Shown here: piece after piece, positions 16,358 through 25,960 of the stretch
How the letters are laid out: every line of letters begins with the position of its first letter
How positions within the stretch are numbered: the first letter of the stretch is position 1
Assembly: GCF_016863515.1 (NCBI RefSeq)
Contig: NZ_BOPA01000011.1
Span: forward strand, 62,001 to 126,000
Source: Micromonospora gifhornensis
GTDB taxonomy: Bacteria > Actinomycetota > Actinomycetes > Mycobacteriales > Micromonosporaceae
Length of the DNA: 64,000 nt
Reading direction: 5' to 3'
Made by a program: the position numbers and the translations under genes
Notes under the pieces: generated by a model
Database searches by the model: none
Told to the model about the DNA's origin: nothing
What the model saw: the letters and a program-made list of their open reading frames with translations, nothing else

Positions 16358-17995
16358 GTGAAGCCAGCACTGCAGCCCGGTCGGTTGCTGGCCACCCGAT
16401 ACCGGCTGATCGACCAGATCGGCGCCGGTGGCATGTCGGTCATCTGGCGGGCCCACGACGAGGTTCTCGACCGGGTGGTGGCGCTGAAGGTGCTCGCCCC
16501 GTCGCTTGCCGCCGACGCCCGGTTCCGCGACATGGTCCGGGAGGAGGCGCGAGCCGCCGCGCAGCTCGTCCATCCACATGTGACCTCGGTCCACGACTAC
16601 GGCGAGACCGTGTCGCCGGACGGCACCATCACCTCGTTCGTGGTGATGGAGCTGCTCTCCGGTGAGGAGTTGGAGTTCCGACTCACCGAGGGTCCGCTGC
16701 CCTGGCCGGAGGCGGTCGAGGTCGCCGCGCAGGTCGCCGACGCGCTCGCCGCCGCGCACCGGCTCGGCATCGTGCACCGGGACGTCACCACGGCCAACGT
16801 GATGATGACCCAGGTCGGGGCGAAGGTCCTCGACTTCGGCATCGCGACCCGCATCGGCGCCCCCGACGAGGACGAGGACGGCGCCACCTTCGGCACCCCG
16901 GCCTACGTCGCCCCGGAGCGGCTCGACGGGGCACCGGCGCAACCTGCCACCGACGTCTACTCGCTAGGTGTGCTGCTGCACGAGACGTTGACCGGCCGGG
17001 TGCCGTACCCGGCGGAGACCTGGGAGGAACTGAGCGCGGCGCTGGCCGACCGACCGCCACCCACGCTCACCGAGGTGCCCGGGCTACCGCCGGTGGTGGC
17101 CCAGATCTGTCTGCGCTGCCTGTCCCGCGACCCGGCCGACCGGCCCACGGCCCGCCAGGTCGCCACCGTGCTGCGCGAGCAGATGCTGCCCGCCGATCCG
17201 CAGGCGATCACGATGCTCGCCCCGACTGTCACACTGCCCGCGGTCACGCCACCGCCGACCGGCGGCTCCGCCCAGGCGGCAGCCGGGTTCGCCCAGCCGG
17301 CTGCCGGATCCACCCACGGGGCTGCCGGGTCCGGTCAGGCGGCCGGCCACGCGTCGGCCGCGGCCGCGGCCATCGGGGCGCCGGTCGTCGGCGTACCAGC
17401 GGGCGGCTCCACCACGCACGACGGCCCGGCCACGCACGACGGCCCGGCTACTCGCGGTGGCGACGAGCCGAGCGACGGTCGGTCGTGGCTGCGTCCGGTC
17501 CTGGCGGTCCTGGTACTGCTCGTCGGGGCGGCGCTTGTGGTGCCGGCGTTGTGGCCGAAGGACAGCGATCCACCCGCCGCGCTGCCGACCACCGAGCCGA
17601 CCGAGTCCCCCGAGCCGACCACCACGCCCACCGAGAGCGCCGAGCCGCAGCCGTCACCGTCACCGCCGGCGAGTTCCGCCGCACCACCGCCGCCGACGGT
17701 GGCACCGCCCACGCCGAGCAGCGGGGACACGCTTGTCGAGGCGGCGAGCCGGCTCGAAGACCTGATCGGGGCCGGGCTCGCCGACGGCGGCATCCGCGAG
17801 GACGTCGGCCTCGACCTGCGCAACGAGGTACGCAATCTGACCCGTGCGGTCAGCCTCGGCGAGAGTGAACTCGGCCCCGGGGTGGCCCGGCTGCGCGAGA
17901 AGGTGGCCACCCGGCTCCGGGAGGAAGGGCTGAGTCCGGCGTACGCCCGGCAGTTGGACGCGGCGATCACCGCGCTGAGTGCGGCGCGGGTCTGA
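16358..17995 (+). CDS. Membrane Ser/Thr protein kinase (PknB type) with altered catalytic loop
   Basis: A 545-aa kinase: cytoplasmic kinase domain (residues about 15-275), Ala/Gly linker with short repeats (THDGPA twice), one membrane segment (about 377-398), then an extracellular Pro/Thr/Ser stalk and a helical C-terminal domain of about 90 residues. Seen are GAGGMSVIW, ATP Lys44, HRD 140-142, Asn147, DFG 159-161 and GTPAYVAPE. The catalytic-loop Lys of HRDxKxxN is replaced by Thr144 (HRDVTTAN). No PASTA repeats are present. Start GTG 16358 is chosen for spacing from AGG at 16347; GTG 16349 is possible. The gene ends 9 bases from a convergent glycosyltransferase. Confidence 0.88.
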   Translation: MKPALQPGRLLATRYRLIDQIGAGGMSVIWRAHDEVLDRVVALKVLAPSLAADARFRDMVREEARAAAQLVHPHVTSVHDYGETVSPDGTITSFVVMELLSGEELEFRLTEGPLPWPEAVEVAAQVADALAAAHRLGIVHRDVTTANVMMTQVGAKVLDFGIATRIGAPDEDEDGATFGTPAYVAPERLDGAPAQPATDVYSLGVLLHETLTGRVPYPAETWEELSAALADRPPPTLTEVPGLPPVVAQICLRCLSRDPADRPTARQVATVLREQMLPADPQAITMLAPTVTLPAVTPPPTGGSAQAAAGFAQPAAGSTHGAAGSGQAAGHASAAAAAIGAPVVGVPAGGSTTHDGPATHDGPATRGGDEPSDGRSWLRPVLAVLVLLVGAALVVPALWPKDSDPPAALPTTEPTESPEPTTTPTESAEPQPSPSPPASSAAPPPPTVAPPTPSSGDTLVEAASRLEDLIGAGLADGGIREDVGLDLRNEVRNLTRAVSLGESELGPGVARLREKVATRLREEGLSPAYARQLDAAITALSAARV

Positions 17996-18004
17996 CCGGG
18001 CTGT

Positions 18005-19111
18005 TCAGCCCGGGGTGACCCGCGCTGGTTCCCGCATCGCCGACCGCGGTGTCGCCGCCACCAGGAAGCGGCGGTACACCTCCTCGTAGCCGGCCGCCAT
18101 CCGCTCGATGGAGAAGGTCCGCGCGACGTGCGCCACGCAGTCCGCCGGATCGAGGTGCGGTGCTTCGCCAAGTGCCGCCGGCAGCTCCTCGGGTCGTTCG
18201 CAGATCAGCCCGGTCACGCCCGGCTGGACCAGTTCCGGCACCGCGCCCCGATTCAACGCCACCACCGGCGTACCGGTGGCCATCGCCTCCAGCATCACGA
18301 TGCCGAACGGCTCCTCCCACTGGATCGGCATGATGAGACACCGGGCCTCCACCAGCAGCCGCAGTACGGCGTCCCGGTCCGCGTCGAGCACGACGGTGAC
18401 GTCCGGTCCGAGCATCGGCACGATGACCTCGTGGTAGTAGCGCCGCTCGGCGGGCTCGTTGCACTTGCCGGCCAGCACCAGCGGCAGCCCCGCCGCCCGG
18501 CACGCCTCGATGGCCAGTTCCGGCCCCTTGTCCGGGCTGAACCGGGCCAGCCACAGCACCGACCCGTGACTGGGTCGCTGCTTGCGCGGGAAGTCGCCGA
18601 CATCCATCGCGTTGTGCACCGTACCGACCCAGGGCAGGCGCGGGTTCAGCCGACGTTGGGCATGCGAGATGGCCACCAGACCGACGCCCCGGTCGGTGTC
18701 ACTGAGCACGGTGCCGTACTCCCCCACCGGGTTGCCGTGCACGGTCGCCAGCGTGGGTACGTCGCGCCGCCCCGCGACCAGGGGACCGATCGTGCTGTGG
18801 TCGTGGACCAGGTCGAAGTCGGCCGCGCTGAGCAGATGGTTCACCCGGGCCAGATGGGCCAGTTCGGGCAGCGACTCGCCGAGCCGGTCGTACTGCAACT
18901 CGTCCAGGGTGGCCAGGAAGTCCCCAGTGGTGCCGTGTTCGTCGCCGGCACCCATCAACGTCACCTCGTGTCCCCGGTCGACAAGCGCGTCCACCAGGCC
19001 GGCCACCACCTGTTCCAACCCGCCGTAGCCGGGTGGCGGCACCGACAGCCAGGGCGGCACCACCATTGCTATCCGCAGCTGGTGCTCGCCCGCACCGTGG
19101 TTGTGGGCCAC
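18005..19111 (-). CDS. Glycosyltransferase family 4
   Basis: A 368-aa GT-B fold enzyme, probably adding a sugar from an NDP-sugar donor to a glycolipid or polysaccharide. The N-terminal domain has PPGYGGLEQVVAGL and DLVHDHST. The donor domain has FSPDKGPELAIEA and the family motif EEPFGIVMLEAMATGTPVV, with the conserved Glu pair about seven residues apart. It starts at ATG 19111. Another GT4 sits at 61953; the two are different subfamilies. Acceptor unknown. Confidence 0.88.
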   Translation of the reverse strand: MAHNHGAGEHQLRIAMVVPPWLSVPPPGYGGLEQVVAGLVDALVDRGHEVTLMGAGDEHGTTGDFLATLDELQYDRLGESLPELAHLARVNHLLSAADFDLVHDHSTIGPLVAGRRDVPTLATVHGNPVGEYGTVLSDTDRGVGLVAISHAQRRLNPRLPWVGTVHNAMDVGDFPRKQRPSHGSVLWLARFSPDKGPELAIEACRAAGLPLVLAGKCNEPAERRYYHEVIVPMLGPDVTVVLDADRDAVLRLLVEARCLIMPIQWEEPFGIVMLEAMATGTPVVALNRGAVPELVQPGVTGLICERPEELPAALGEAPHLDPADCVAHVARTFSIERMAAGYEEVYRRFLVAATPRSAMREPARVTPG

Positions 19112-19223
19112 GAGTCCTCCCCCGTCGGTCTGTGGCGTCGGCCCGGTCCGCCGTATTCCGCGGGCCGGGGGGTCGAAGCGGTTTCCCGCCCCCGGGTGGC
19201 GGCAAACCGGCTACGACAGGTGC

Positions 19224-19898
19224 TCAGCCGCCCACCAGCAGCTCGTTGCGTACCGCGCAGACGCCCTCGGCCGACCAGGCCACCCGGTCCGCCTGGTCCC
19301 GTTCCCACCAGGAACGCACCACCCCGCTCAGGGTCACCGTGTCGCCATGCACCTCGACAGTCACCCGTTCGGTGCCGATCCCGCGCAGCAGTGCCCGCTG
19401 CACGTCGCGGCGGGTCCGGTCGGCGTCCGGGCGGGCGGGAGGCCGGACCTCGACCAGGTTGGTCACCCCGCGTACGCCCCGGATGCGACGTAGCTCCCGT
19501 TCGGCGGTACGCCGCTGCCAGCCGAACTCCACCTCGCCGCGCAGCATGATCCAGCCGTTGGCGACGGTGAGGTCCAGCCGCTGTGCCGGCACGAAGCTGT
19601 TCCACTCCAGCGCCCGGCCGGCCGCGATGGCCAGCGCGCCGTCGGTGACGGGGACCGGTCCGACCGGGATCACCTCGATGTCGTCGGCGACCGCCCGTAC
19701 GCCCCGGACGCGCTGCGCGCCGCGTACCGCTGCCCACCTGCGCGCGGCCCCGTCCACCTGGCCGGTCAGGGTCACCACGCCGTCGTGCACGGTGACGCCG
19801 ATGTCGGTCGAGAGGACCCGCGGGTCCCAGCTGAGTTCGTCGAGGACGTCCCGCTGGATCTGGTCGTCGGTCCGCACGGCGGACGCGGTGGCGGTCAT
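19224..19898 (-). CDS. Triple BON-domain protein
   Basis: A 224-aa protein made of three consecutive BON domains (about residues 10-75, 85-150 and 155-222). The repeated pattern is V-x-DGVVTLTGQVD / VANGWIMLRGEV / VHGDTVTLSGVV followed by an Arg-rich helix and a V-x-NLVEV-type strand. BON domains bind phospholipid or peptidoglycan, but this one has no signal peptide, so a cytoplasmic or membrane-surface role is likely. ATG 19898 follows GGGGGTG and is preferred to an upstream start that adds an unrelated Arg/Gly-rich piece. Confidence 0.85.
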   Translation of the reverse strand: MTATASAVRTDDQIQRDVLDELSWDPRVLSTDIGVTVHDGVVTLTGQVDGAARRWAAVRGAQRVRGVRAVADDIEVIPVGPVPVTDGALAIAAGRALEWNSFVPAQRLDLTVANGWIMLRGEVEFGWQRRTAERELRRIRGVRGVTNLVEVRPPARPDADRTRRDVQRALLRGIGTERVTVEVHGDTVTLSGVVRSWWERDQADRVAWSAEGVCAVRNELLVGG

Positions 19899-20007
19899 GT
19901 CACCCCCATGGCTCTGCGGTCTTCTCCGCCGAGGCTGCCCGCACCCCGGGTGAGCCGGGTTCACCCGGTTCGGGTGAAGGCAGAGATTCGGGTGAGGGCA
20001 GAAGAAA

Positions 20008-20056
20008 GGGCGGCGGGTGCCGCGACCAACCCCCTTGGCCGCGCCACCCGCCGCCC
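20008..20056 (-). terminator. Hairpin terminator after htrA
   Basis: A perfect 12-bp stem (20008-20019 with 20045-20056) begins 22 bases beyond the htrA stop on the minus strand, with further pairing inside the loop. It should end the regulator-kinase-protease operon before the BON gene. Confidence 0.65.
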
Positions 20057-20078
20057 GGTAGGGAGGCAGGTCTGTGAC

Positions 20079-21731
20079 TTATGACGCTTCGGCGAGCGTC
20101 ACGGTTGCCGTCGACTCGGCACCATTCCGTTGGAAGGTCACCTCGACCTGATCACCGACCTTGCCGGCCTGTACGGCACCGACGAGGTCGTTCGAGTCAT
20201 TGATCACCTTGTCGCCGAAGCGGGTGATCACGTCACCGCGTTCCAGCCCGGCCCGCTCGGCCGCGCTGCCCGGCGTGACAGCGTTGATCAGCGCCCCGCC
20301 TTCGCTGGTGCCGGTCACGCTCACCCCGAGCGACGGGTGACTGATCTTCTCACGTCGCTGAAGCTTGTCTGCAATGTCCTTCGCCTTGTTGCTCGGGATG
20401 GCGAAACCGACGCCGATGTTGCCGGTGTTGCCCTGCCCGGCGGTGGCGATCGCGGTGTTGATGCCGATCACCTCGCCGCGGGTGTTGACCAGGGCACCGC
20501 CCGAGTTGCCGGGGTTGATCGGCGCGTCGGTCTGGAGCAGCCCGGAGATCGAGCTGACCGCCTGACCGGGCAACCGGTCACCGTTGCCGGCCTGGATGGT
20601 GCGGTCCCGGGCGCTGAGGATGCCGGCGGTCACCGAACCCTGGAGGCCGAGCGGGCTGCCCAGGGCGAGCACCTGGTCGCCGACCTGCATCGCGTCGCTG
20701 TCGCCGAAGGTGGCGGCCTTGAGGTCGCTCACCCCGTTGGCCTTCAACACCGCCAGGTCGGTACGCGGGTCGGTGCCGATGACGTCGGCCTGGGCGTTGG
20801 TGCCGTTGGCGAAGATCACCCGTACGGTGTCACCGCCCCCGGCGATCACGTGGTTGTTGGTCAGCACGTACCCGTCGGCGGTGAGCACCACGCCGGAGCC
20901 CTCGCCGCTGCCGGTGGTGATCGACACGACACTGTCCTGCACCGACGCGGCGATGCGCGGCAGATCAGCGCCGTCGATCACGGGAGCGGCGGAGAAGCTG
21001 CGGGTGATCGTGCCGCCGTCGCTCAGCGCCAGGGCGAGCGTTCCGCCGGCGATACCGCTGCCGAGCATCAGCGCGAACACCGCGACGCCGGCGCCGACGA
21101 ACTTGGCGATCCGGCCCGGCCGAGGCCCGGCGATGGACTGCTGCGGTGCCGCCCACGGCGGCAGCTGACCGGGGTATCCAGCCGACTGCGCGCCCGGCTG
21201 TCCGGGGTAACCAGCCGACTGCGTACCCGGCTGTCCGGGGTATCCGGGGTGCCCACCCGGCGCGGTCTGCTGCGACGGGCCGGCCCAGCCGGACTGGCCC
21301 GGGTACCAGGGCGAAGCCGGATAAGGCGACCCGGGCTGGTACGGCTGCGAGCCGGCCGGACCCCAGGGATGCTGGCCGCCGACCGGCTGTCCCTGCGGCG
21401 CGGGCTGACCGGCAGCCTGCGGCGCGGGCTGACCGGGAGCCTGTGCGGGCTGACCGGGGGCCGGGCTGGACGGCTCGGACTGCGGCGGCGGGGGCGAGCC
21501 GGCGACGGGCAGGCCCACCATGGTCGGCTCGGCGTCCTGACCGCCGGCGGGAGACGTCTCGACGGCCCGCACCGGGATGGTCGGCGACTCGGCGTTGGAA
21601 TCGGCACTGCTGCCGGCCACGGGAATGGTCGGGGAGTCGGACCGCGCGTATTCGGCGCGGGGCAGCTCGGGGTGCGACGGCTCGGCGTCGGTGGGGGCCG
21701 GCCGGCGCGGGTCGGACTCGTACTCGGTCAT
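20079..21731 (-). CDS. pepD: HtrA/PepD-like membrane serine protease with PDZ domain
   Basis: A 550-aa envelope protease. A disordered Pro/Gln/Gly-rich cytoplasmic N-terminus (about 1-205, with repeats such as QSAGYPGQPG) leads to one membrane segment (about 210-238), then the trypsin fold with His in NNHVIAGG (about 292), Asp in DPRTDLAVL (about 323) and Ser in NPGNSGGALV (about 410), and a PDZ domain from about 460 (LERGDVITRFG). ATG 21731 follows GGTGGGGA. It lies 62 bases downstream of the sensor kinase gene. The order regulator-kinase-HtrA matches mycobacterial mprA-mprB-pepD, where it serves envelope stress quality control. Confidence 0.9.
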   Translation of the reverse strand: MTEYESDPRRPAPTDAEPSHPELPRAEYARSDSPTIPVAGSSADSNAESPTIPVRAVETSPAGGQDAEPTMVGLPVAGSPPPPQSEPSSPAPGQPAQAPGQPAPQAAGQPAPQGQPVGGQHPWGPAGSQPYQPGSPYPASPWYPGQSGWAGPSQQTAPGGHPGYPGQPGTQSAGYPGQPGAQSAGYPGQLPPWAAPQQSIAGPRPGRIAKFVGAGVAVFALMLGSGIAGGTLALALSDGGTITRSFSAAPVIDGADLPRIAASVQDSVVSITTGSGEGSGVVLTADGYVLTNNHVIAGGGDTVRVIFANGTNAQADVIGTDPRTDLAVLKANGVSDLKAATFGDSDAMQVGDQVLALGSPLGLQGSVTAGILSARDRTIQAGNGDRLPGQAVSSISGLLQTDAPINPGNSGGALVNTRGEVIGINTAIATAGQGNTGNIGVGFAIPSNKAKDIADKLQRREKISHPSLGVSVTGTSEGGALINAVTPGSAAERAGLERGDVITRFGDKVINDSNDLVGAVQAGKVGDQVEVTFQRNGAESTATVTLAEAS

Positions 21732-21793
21732 GTCCCCACCTTCTCCCATCGCTCTGCGTTCCGCCTTAGCCTGGCCTGAGCGTTCGCTGAAAG

Positions 21794-23347
21794 TCACTCG
21801 GGCTCGCCGTCGATGTCCGGGGCGAGCGGCAGTCGGACCCGGAAGGTAGCACCTCCGCCCGGCGTGTCGGTCACCTCCACGGTCCCCTGGTGCACTGTCA
21901 CCAGCGCGGCGACGATGGCCAGACCGAGCCCGGTGCCGGTGGTTCCGCCCATCCGCCTGGTCCGCGAGGCGTCCGCCCGGTAGAAGCGCTCGAAGACCCG
22001 CTCCGCCTGGTCCGGGGTGAGTCCCGGGCCGGTGTCGGCGACTTCGATCACCGCCAGGTTGCCCGGTTCGGAACGCAGGCGCAGCGTCACGGACGCCTCC
22101 GGCGGGGTGTGCCGCAGCGCGTTTGTCATCAGGTTGCCGATCACCTGCCGCAGCCGTGCGTCGTCGCCGCGGACCACCAACGGCCCCGAGCCGGGCGCGA
22201 TGTCCAGCTCGATCCGCCGATCCGGCGCCATCGCCCGGGCCGCCGCCACCGAGTCGGCGGCCAGCACGGGCAGCTCGACCGGGGCGAGGGAGAGCGGACG
22301 CTCGCGGTCCAGCCGGGCCAGCAACAGCAGGTCTTCGACAAGCAGGCCCATCCGGGCGGCCTCGTCCTCGATGCGGCGCAGCAGATCAGCGGTCTGCTCG
22401 GGGGCGCGCGCGGCACCCTGCCGGTACAGCTCGGCGAAGCCGCGGATGGTGGTCAGTGGCGTACGCAACTCGTGTGAGGCGTCCGCGACGAACTGCCGCA
22501 TCCGTTCCTCGGATCGGCGGGCCCGGGCCTCGGAGGCGCGAGCCGCCTCGGCGGCGTCCCGGGCCGCGACCTCGGCCGAGCGGGCGGCGCGTTCTGAGGC
22601 GGCACGGGCGGTGAAGGCCATCTCGATCTGGCTGAGCATCGCGTTCAACGCCCGGGAGAGCCGGCCCAGCTCGGAGGTGGGGCAGGGCTGCCCGTGCTCC
22701 GGGTCGGGCACCCGGCGGCTGAGGTCACCACCGGCGATGGCGGCGGCGGTGCGTTCGATCTCCACCAGCGGCTTGAGGCTGGTCCGGACGATCGCCGCGC
22801 CGATCGAGGCGAGCAGCACCAGCACCGCCCCACCGACCAGTACGTCTATCCAGACCAGCCGGGTGACCGCCCGATCGACGTCGATGAGGTGCTGGGCGAT
22901 GGCGACCCGTTGCCCGTTGGCCAGTTGGGTGTAGTGGACCCGCCAGCGCACCTCGCTGCCCTGGGCCCGGGCGGTACGGGGCTCACCGGCCAGGTGGTCG
23001 AATCCCGCCGCGTCGTCGGGAAAACGGGGCAGGTCGGCGCTGCTGAAACGCCGATCGTCGAAGTAGACCCAGTCGGTCACGCCGGTGCGCGGGTCGGTCG
23101 CCGCGAGCAGATAGTCGGTGGGGATCTGGGCGCTGGGCCGTTCCAGGGCCGCCACCTGCTCGATGTTGCGGGCAGCGGTCGCCAGCTCCGAATCCACCTC
23201 GCCGACCAGGTAGCTGCGCAGGAAGAAGGTGGTCAACGAACTGATCACCAGCAGCGCGGCGGCGACCAGAGCGAGGACGGCTGCGACCAGTTTGACCCGC
23301 AGCGGTACCGCGCGCAGCCGACTCTTGCCCTGCTGGAGCGCGTTCAC
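21794..23347 (-). CDS. Sensor histidine kinase, MprB-like
   Basis: A 517-aa membrane kinase: first membrane segment about residues 17-42, extracellular sensor domain about 43-165, second segment about 168-190, HAMP, an Ala/Arg-rich coiled coil, then HisKA with phospho-acceptor His in VADASHELRTPLTTIRG, and the ATPase with the N box NLMTNALRHTP and G boxes DTGPGL and GTGLGLAIV. ATG 23347 overlaps the response-regulator stop (ATGA). Together with the downstream HtrA it probably senses envelope damage. Confidence 0.92.
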   Translation of the reverse strand: MNALQQGKSRLRAVPLRVKLVAAVLALVAAALLVISSLTTFFLRSYLVGEVDSELATAARNIEQVAALERPSAQIPTDYLLAATDPRTGVTDWVYFDDRRFSSADLPRFPDDAAGFDHLAGEPRTARAQGSEVRWRVHYTQLANGQRVAIAQHLIDVDRAVTRLVWIDVLVGGAVLVLLASIGAAIVRTSLKPLVEIERTAAAIAGGDLSRRVPDPEHGQPCPTSELGRLSRALNAMLSQIEMAFTARAASERAARSAEVAARDAAEAARASEARARRSEERMRQFVADASHELRTPLTTIRGFAELYRQGAARAPEQTADLLRRIEDEAARMGLLVEDLLLLARLDRERPLSLAPVELPVLAADSVAAARAMAPDRRIELDIAPGSGPLVVRGDDARLRQVIGNLMTNALRHTPPEASVTLRLRSEPGNLAVIEVADTGPGLTPDQAERVFERFYRADASRTRRMGGTTGTGLGLAIVAALVTVHQGTVEVTDTPGGGATFRVRLPLAPDIDGEPE

Positions 23348-24066
23348 GCCGCCGGCTTGCGCAGCACGTAGCCGACCCCACGCAGCGTGTGGATCAGCCG
23401 GGGCTCGACGTTGTCGACCTTGCGCCGCAGGTACGAGATGTACGACTCGACGATGTTGTCGTCACCCCGGAAGTCGTAGTTCCACACGTGGTCGAGGATC
23501 TGCGCCTTGGACAGCACCCGGTTGGCGTTGAGCATCAGGTAGCGCAGCAGCTTGAACTCGGTCGGCGAGAGCTGGACCCGCTGGCCGGCGCGGTAGACCT
23601 CGTGGGTCTCCTCGTCCAGTTCGAGGTCGGCGAAGGTGAGCCGGGCCGGTGCCTGCTCACCGGTGCTGGTGCGGCGCAGCACCGCCCGGATCCGGGCGGT
23701 CAGCTCCTCCAGGCTGAACGGCTTGGTGACGTAGTCGTCGCCGCCCAGGGTCAGGCCACGGATCTTGTCGTCGGTGGCGTCCCGGGCGGTGAGGAAGACC
23801 ACCGGCGTACGGGTGCCGCCCTCGCGCATCATCCGGATCACTTCGAACCCGTCGAGATCGGGCAGCATCACGTCGAGCACCACCAGGTCGGGCCGGTGGT
23901 CACGGGCCGCGCTGAGCGCCGCGCTGCCGCTGGTGGCGGTGGCCACGTCGAAACCCGCGAAGCGCAGGCTCGCGGAGAGCAGTTCGAGGATGTTGGGGTC
24001 GTCCTCGACGACGAGCAGTCGCGCCTCGGTCTGGGTAGCCGCCATGTCGCCCATCATCCGCGTCAT
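23344..24066 (-). CDS. OmpR-family response regulator, MprA-like
   Basis: A 240-aa transcription factor. The receiver domain has the acidic pair in VVEDDPN, phospho-acceptor Asp in LVVLDVMLPDLDG, Thr in VFLTARD and Lys in DYVTKPF. The C-terminal winged helix has LSPTEFKLLRYLMLNANRV and VESYISYLRRKVD. Several in-frame starts exist (ATG 24066, 24057, 24054, 24045). I give 24066, but 24045 would fit the family length equally well. It heads the operon with the kinase and HtrA; the 164 bases upstream to the divergent gene at 24231 hold the promoters. Confidence 0.9.
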   Translation of the reverse strand: MTRMMGDMAATQTEARLLVVEDDPNILELLSASLRFAGFDVATATSGSAALSAARDHRPDLVVLDVMLPDLDGFEVIRMMREGGTRTPVVFLTARDATDDKIRGLTLGGDDYVTKPFSLEELTARIRAVLRRTSTGEQAPARLTFADLELDEETHEVYRAGQRVQLSPTEFKLLRYLMLNANRVLSKAQILDHVWNYDFRGDDNIVESYISYLRRKVDNVEPRLIHTLRGVGYVLRKPAA

Positions 24067-24230
24067 CGCTGCGCCCACGCTGGGCGGTACCTGAAAAAAG
24101 CCTGTGCACCGTTCAGGCTGCCAGGGACAGCCCTCGCGATCGGTCAATGGCCCACCTCCGCCACCCCGGCGAGGGTCGTGCGAGGCTGCCGGGGTGGCCG
24201 ACCACCGGCCGGTACGGCGGGAGGAATCCG

Positions 24231-24881
24231 ATGATCATCGAGGCGCGGTTCAACGGGCCGCCCGGCACGGGCAACGGCGGCTGGAGTGCGGGCGTCTTCG
24301 CCACGGCGTACGGCGGGCAGCGCCCGGTCGAGGTGACGTTGCGCCGACCGCCACCGCTGGACACCCCGCTGACGTTGACCGACGACCAGGTGCACGACCC
24401 GGCCGGGGAGGTGATCGCCCAGCTCCGTCCGGCGGAGGATCTCGACGACGTGGTGCCGCCGGTCGATCCGGCGACCGCACGGGCCGCCTCGGCGGCGTAC
24501 CCCGGCCTGACGGACCACCCGTTTCCCGGCTGCTACGTCTGCGGGCCGCAGCGCCTCGACGGGCTCCGGATCTTCCCCGGACGGTTGCCCGACGGCCGGA
24601 CCGCGGCACCGTTCCAGGTGCCCGCGCAGGTGAGCGTCGCCACGGTCTGGGCCGCGCTGGACTGCCCCGGCGGCTGGGCGGTGATCGAGGCCGGTCGACC
24701 GTACGTGTTGGGTCGGATCGCGGCCCACGTCGAGGCGCTGCCCCGGCCCGGCGACGAGTGTGTGGTGACCGGCGCGGTGGTGGAAGCCGTGGGGCGTAAG
24801 GCGTTGGTGCGCACCAGCCTGTACGGACCGGACGGTGCCCGGCTCGGCCACGCCCGCGCCACCTGGATCGGCCGCCAGTAG
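24231..24881 (+). CDS. Hotdog-like (thioesterase-type) protein
   Basis: A 216-aa protein with no membrane segment. It reads as two weak hotdog-like halves: NGPPGTGNGGWSAGVFA near the N-terminus (the NGGxxAG pattern is typical of acyl-CoA thioesterase-like proteins) and a C-terminal half ending in VRTSLYGPDGARLGHARATWI. A CYVCGP motif sits near residue 100. ATG 24231 has GGGAGGA at the right distance. I propose acyl-thioester or other small-molecule binding by fold only; no catalytic residue can be assigned. Confidence 0.6.
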   Translation: MIIEARFNGPPGTGNGGWSAGVFATAYGGQRPVEVTLRRPPPLDTPLTLTDDQVHDPAGEVIAQLRPAEDLDDVVPPVDPATARAASAAYPGLTDHPFPGCYVCGPQRLDGLRIFPGRLPDGRTAAPFQVPAQVSVATVWAALDCPGGWAVIEAGRPYVLGRIAAHVEALPRPGDECVVTGAVVEAVGRKALVRTSLYGPDGARLGHARATWIGRQ

Positions 24882-25024
24882 GAACGGTCGATCCCGTCGT
24901 CCCTGGGGAGGAGGCGACTCCTGCCTGGGGCGGATGGCGATCTCCGGAGTGCGCCCGATTGATTTGGTTGACCGCTACCGTCACGCTGTGCAACGGCGCA
25001 TCTCGGCGCCACGGGAGGAGAATG

Positions 25025-25960
25025 ATGTCCGACGGGCAGTCACGCCCCACCAATGACGCGCAGATCGTGGTTTCCGGCCTGACCAAGCAGTACCGCAATG
25101 TGCTGGCGGTCAACAACCTGTCGTTCACAGTTGCGCCGGGCCGGGTCACCGGCTTCCTCGGGCCGAACGGCGCGGGTAAGACCACTACGTTGCGCATGCT
25201 GCTGAACCTGGTCACCCCGACCGCCGGTACCGCGACGATCGGCGGACGCCGGTACCCGGAGTTGACCGAGCCGCTGCGGCACGTCGGTGCGGTGCTGGAG
25301 GCGTCCAGCGCGCACAAGGGCCGTACCGGGATCAACCACCTGCGGGTGATCTGCGCCGCGGCCGGGCTGCCCCGGCAGCGGGCCGACGAGGCGCTCGCGC
25401 TGGTCGGCCTGACCCCGGCGGCGAAGCGCAAGTTCAAGGGCTACTCACTCGGCATGAAGCAGCGTCTCGGCATCGCCGCGGCGATGCTCGGTGACCCGCG
25501 GGTGCTGATCCTCGACGAGCCGGCCAACGGGCTGGACCCGGAGGGCATCCGGTGGATGCGCGGGTTCCTCAAGGCGCTGGCCGCCGAGGGTCGTACGGTG
25601 CTGGTCTCCAGCCACCTGCTGTCGGAGATGCAGTTGCTCGCCGACGACGTGGTGATCATCGCGGCGGGTCAGCTGGTCCGGCAGGGTCCGGTCGAGCAGG
25701 TCATCGGTTCGATGGCGCAGAGCGTCCGGGTCCGGGTGCGCACCCCGCAGGCGGAGGAGCTGACCAGGGCACTGGCCGAGGGGCCGGCCACGGTGGAGAC
25801 CGACGAGCACGGCGCGCTGATGATCGGCGGGGTGGACGCCCCGACGGTGGGCCGGGTGGCGTTGACCGCCGGTGTCGAGCTGCACGAGCTGACCACCGAA
25901 CGACCCGACCTGGAACGCGTGTTCCTGGAGCTGACGGCTGGAAAGGCGGGCATTCGATGA
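25025..25960 (+). CDS. ABC transporter ATP-binding protein
   Basis: A 311-aa ATPase subunit of a two-gene exporter. Walker A GPNGAGKTTT (about residues 41-50), signature YSLGMKQRLGIA (about 141-152) and Walker B VLILDEPANG (about 161-170) are intact, followed by SSHLLSEMQ with the switch His. The C-terminal extension of about 90 residues is typical of DrrA/CcmA-like exporters. ATG 25025 is preferred over ATG 25022 because GGGAGGAG ends at 25020. The stop overlaps the permease start (ATGA). Confidence 0.92.
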   Translation: MSDGQSRPTNDAQIVVSGLTKQYRNVLAVNNLSFTVAPGRVTGFLGPNGAGKTTTLRMLLNLVTPTAGTATIGGRRYPELTEPLRHVGAVLEASSAHKGRTGINHLRVICAAAGLPRQRADEALALVGLTPAAKRKFKGYSLGMKQRLGIAAAMLGDPRVLILDEPANGLDPEGIRWMRGFLKALAAEGRTVLVSSHLLSEMQLLADDVVIIAAGQLVRQGPVEQVIGSMAQSVRVRVRTPQAEELTRALAEGPATVETDEHGALMIGGVDAPTVGRVALTAGVELHELTTERPDLERVFLELTAGKAGIR

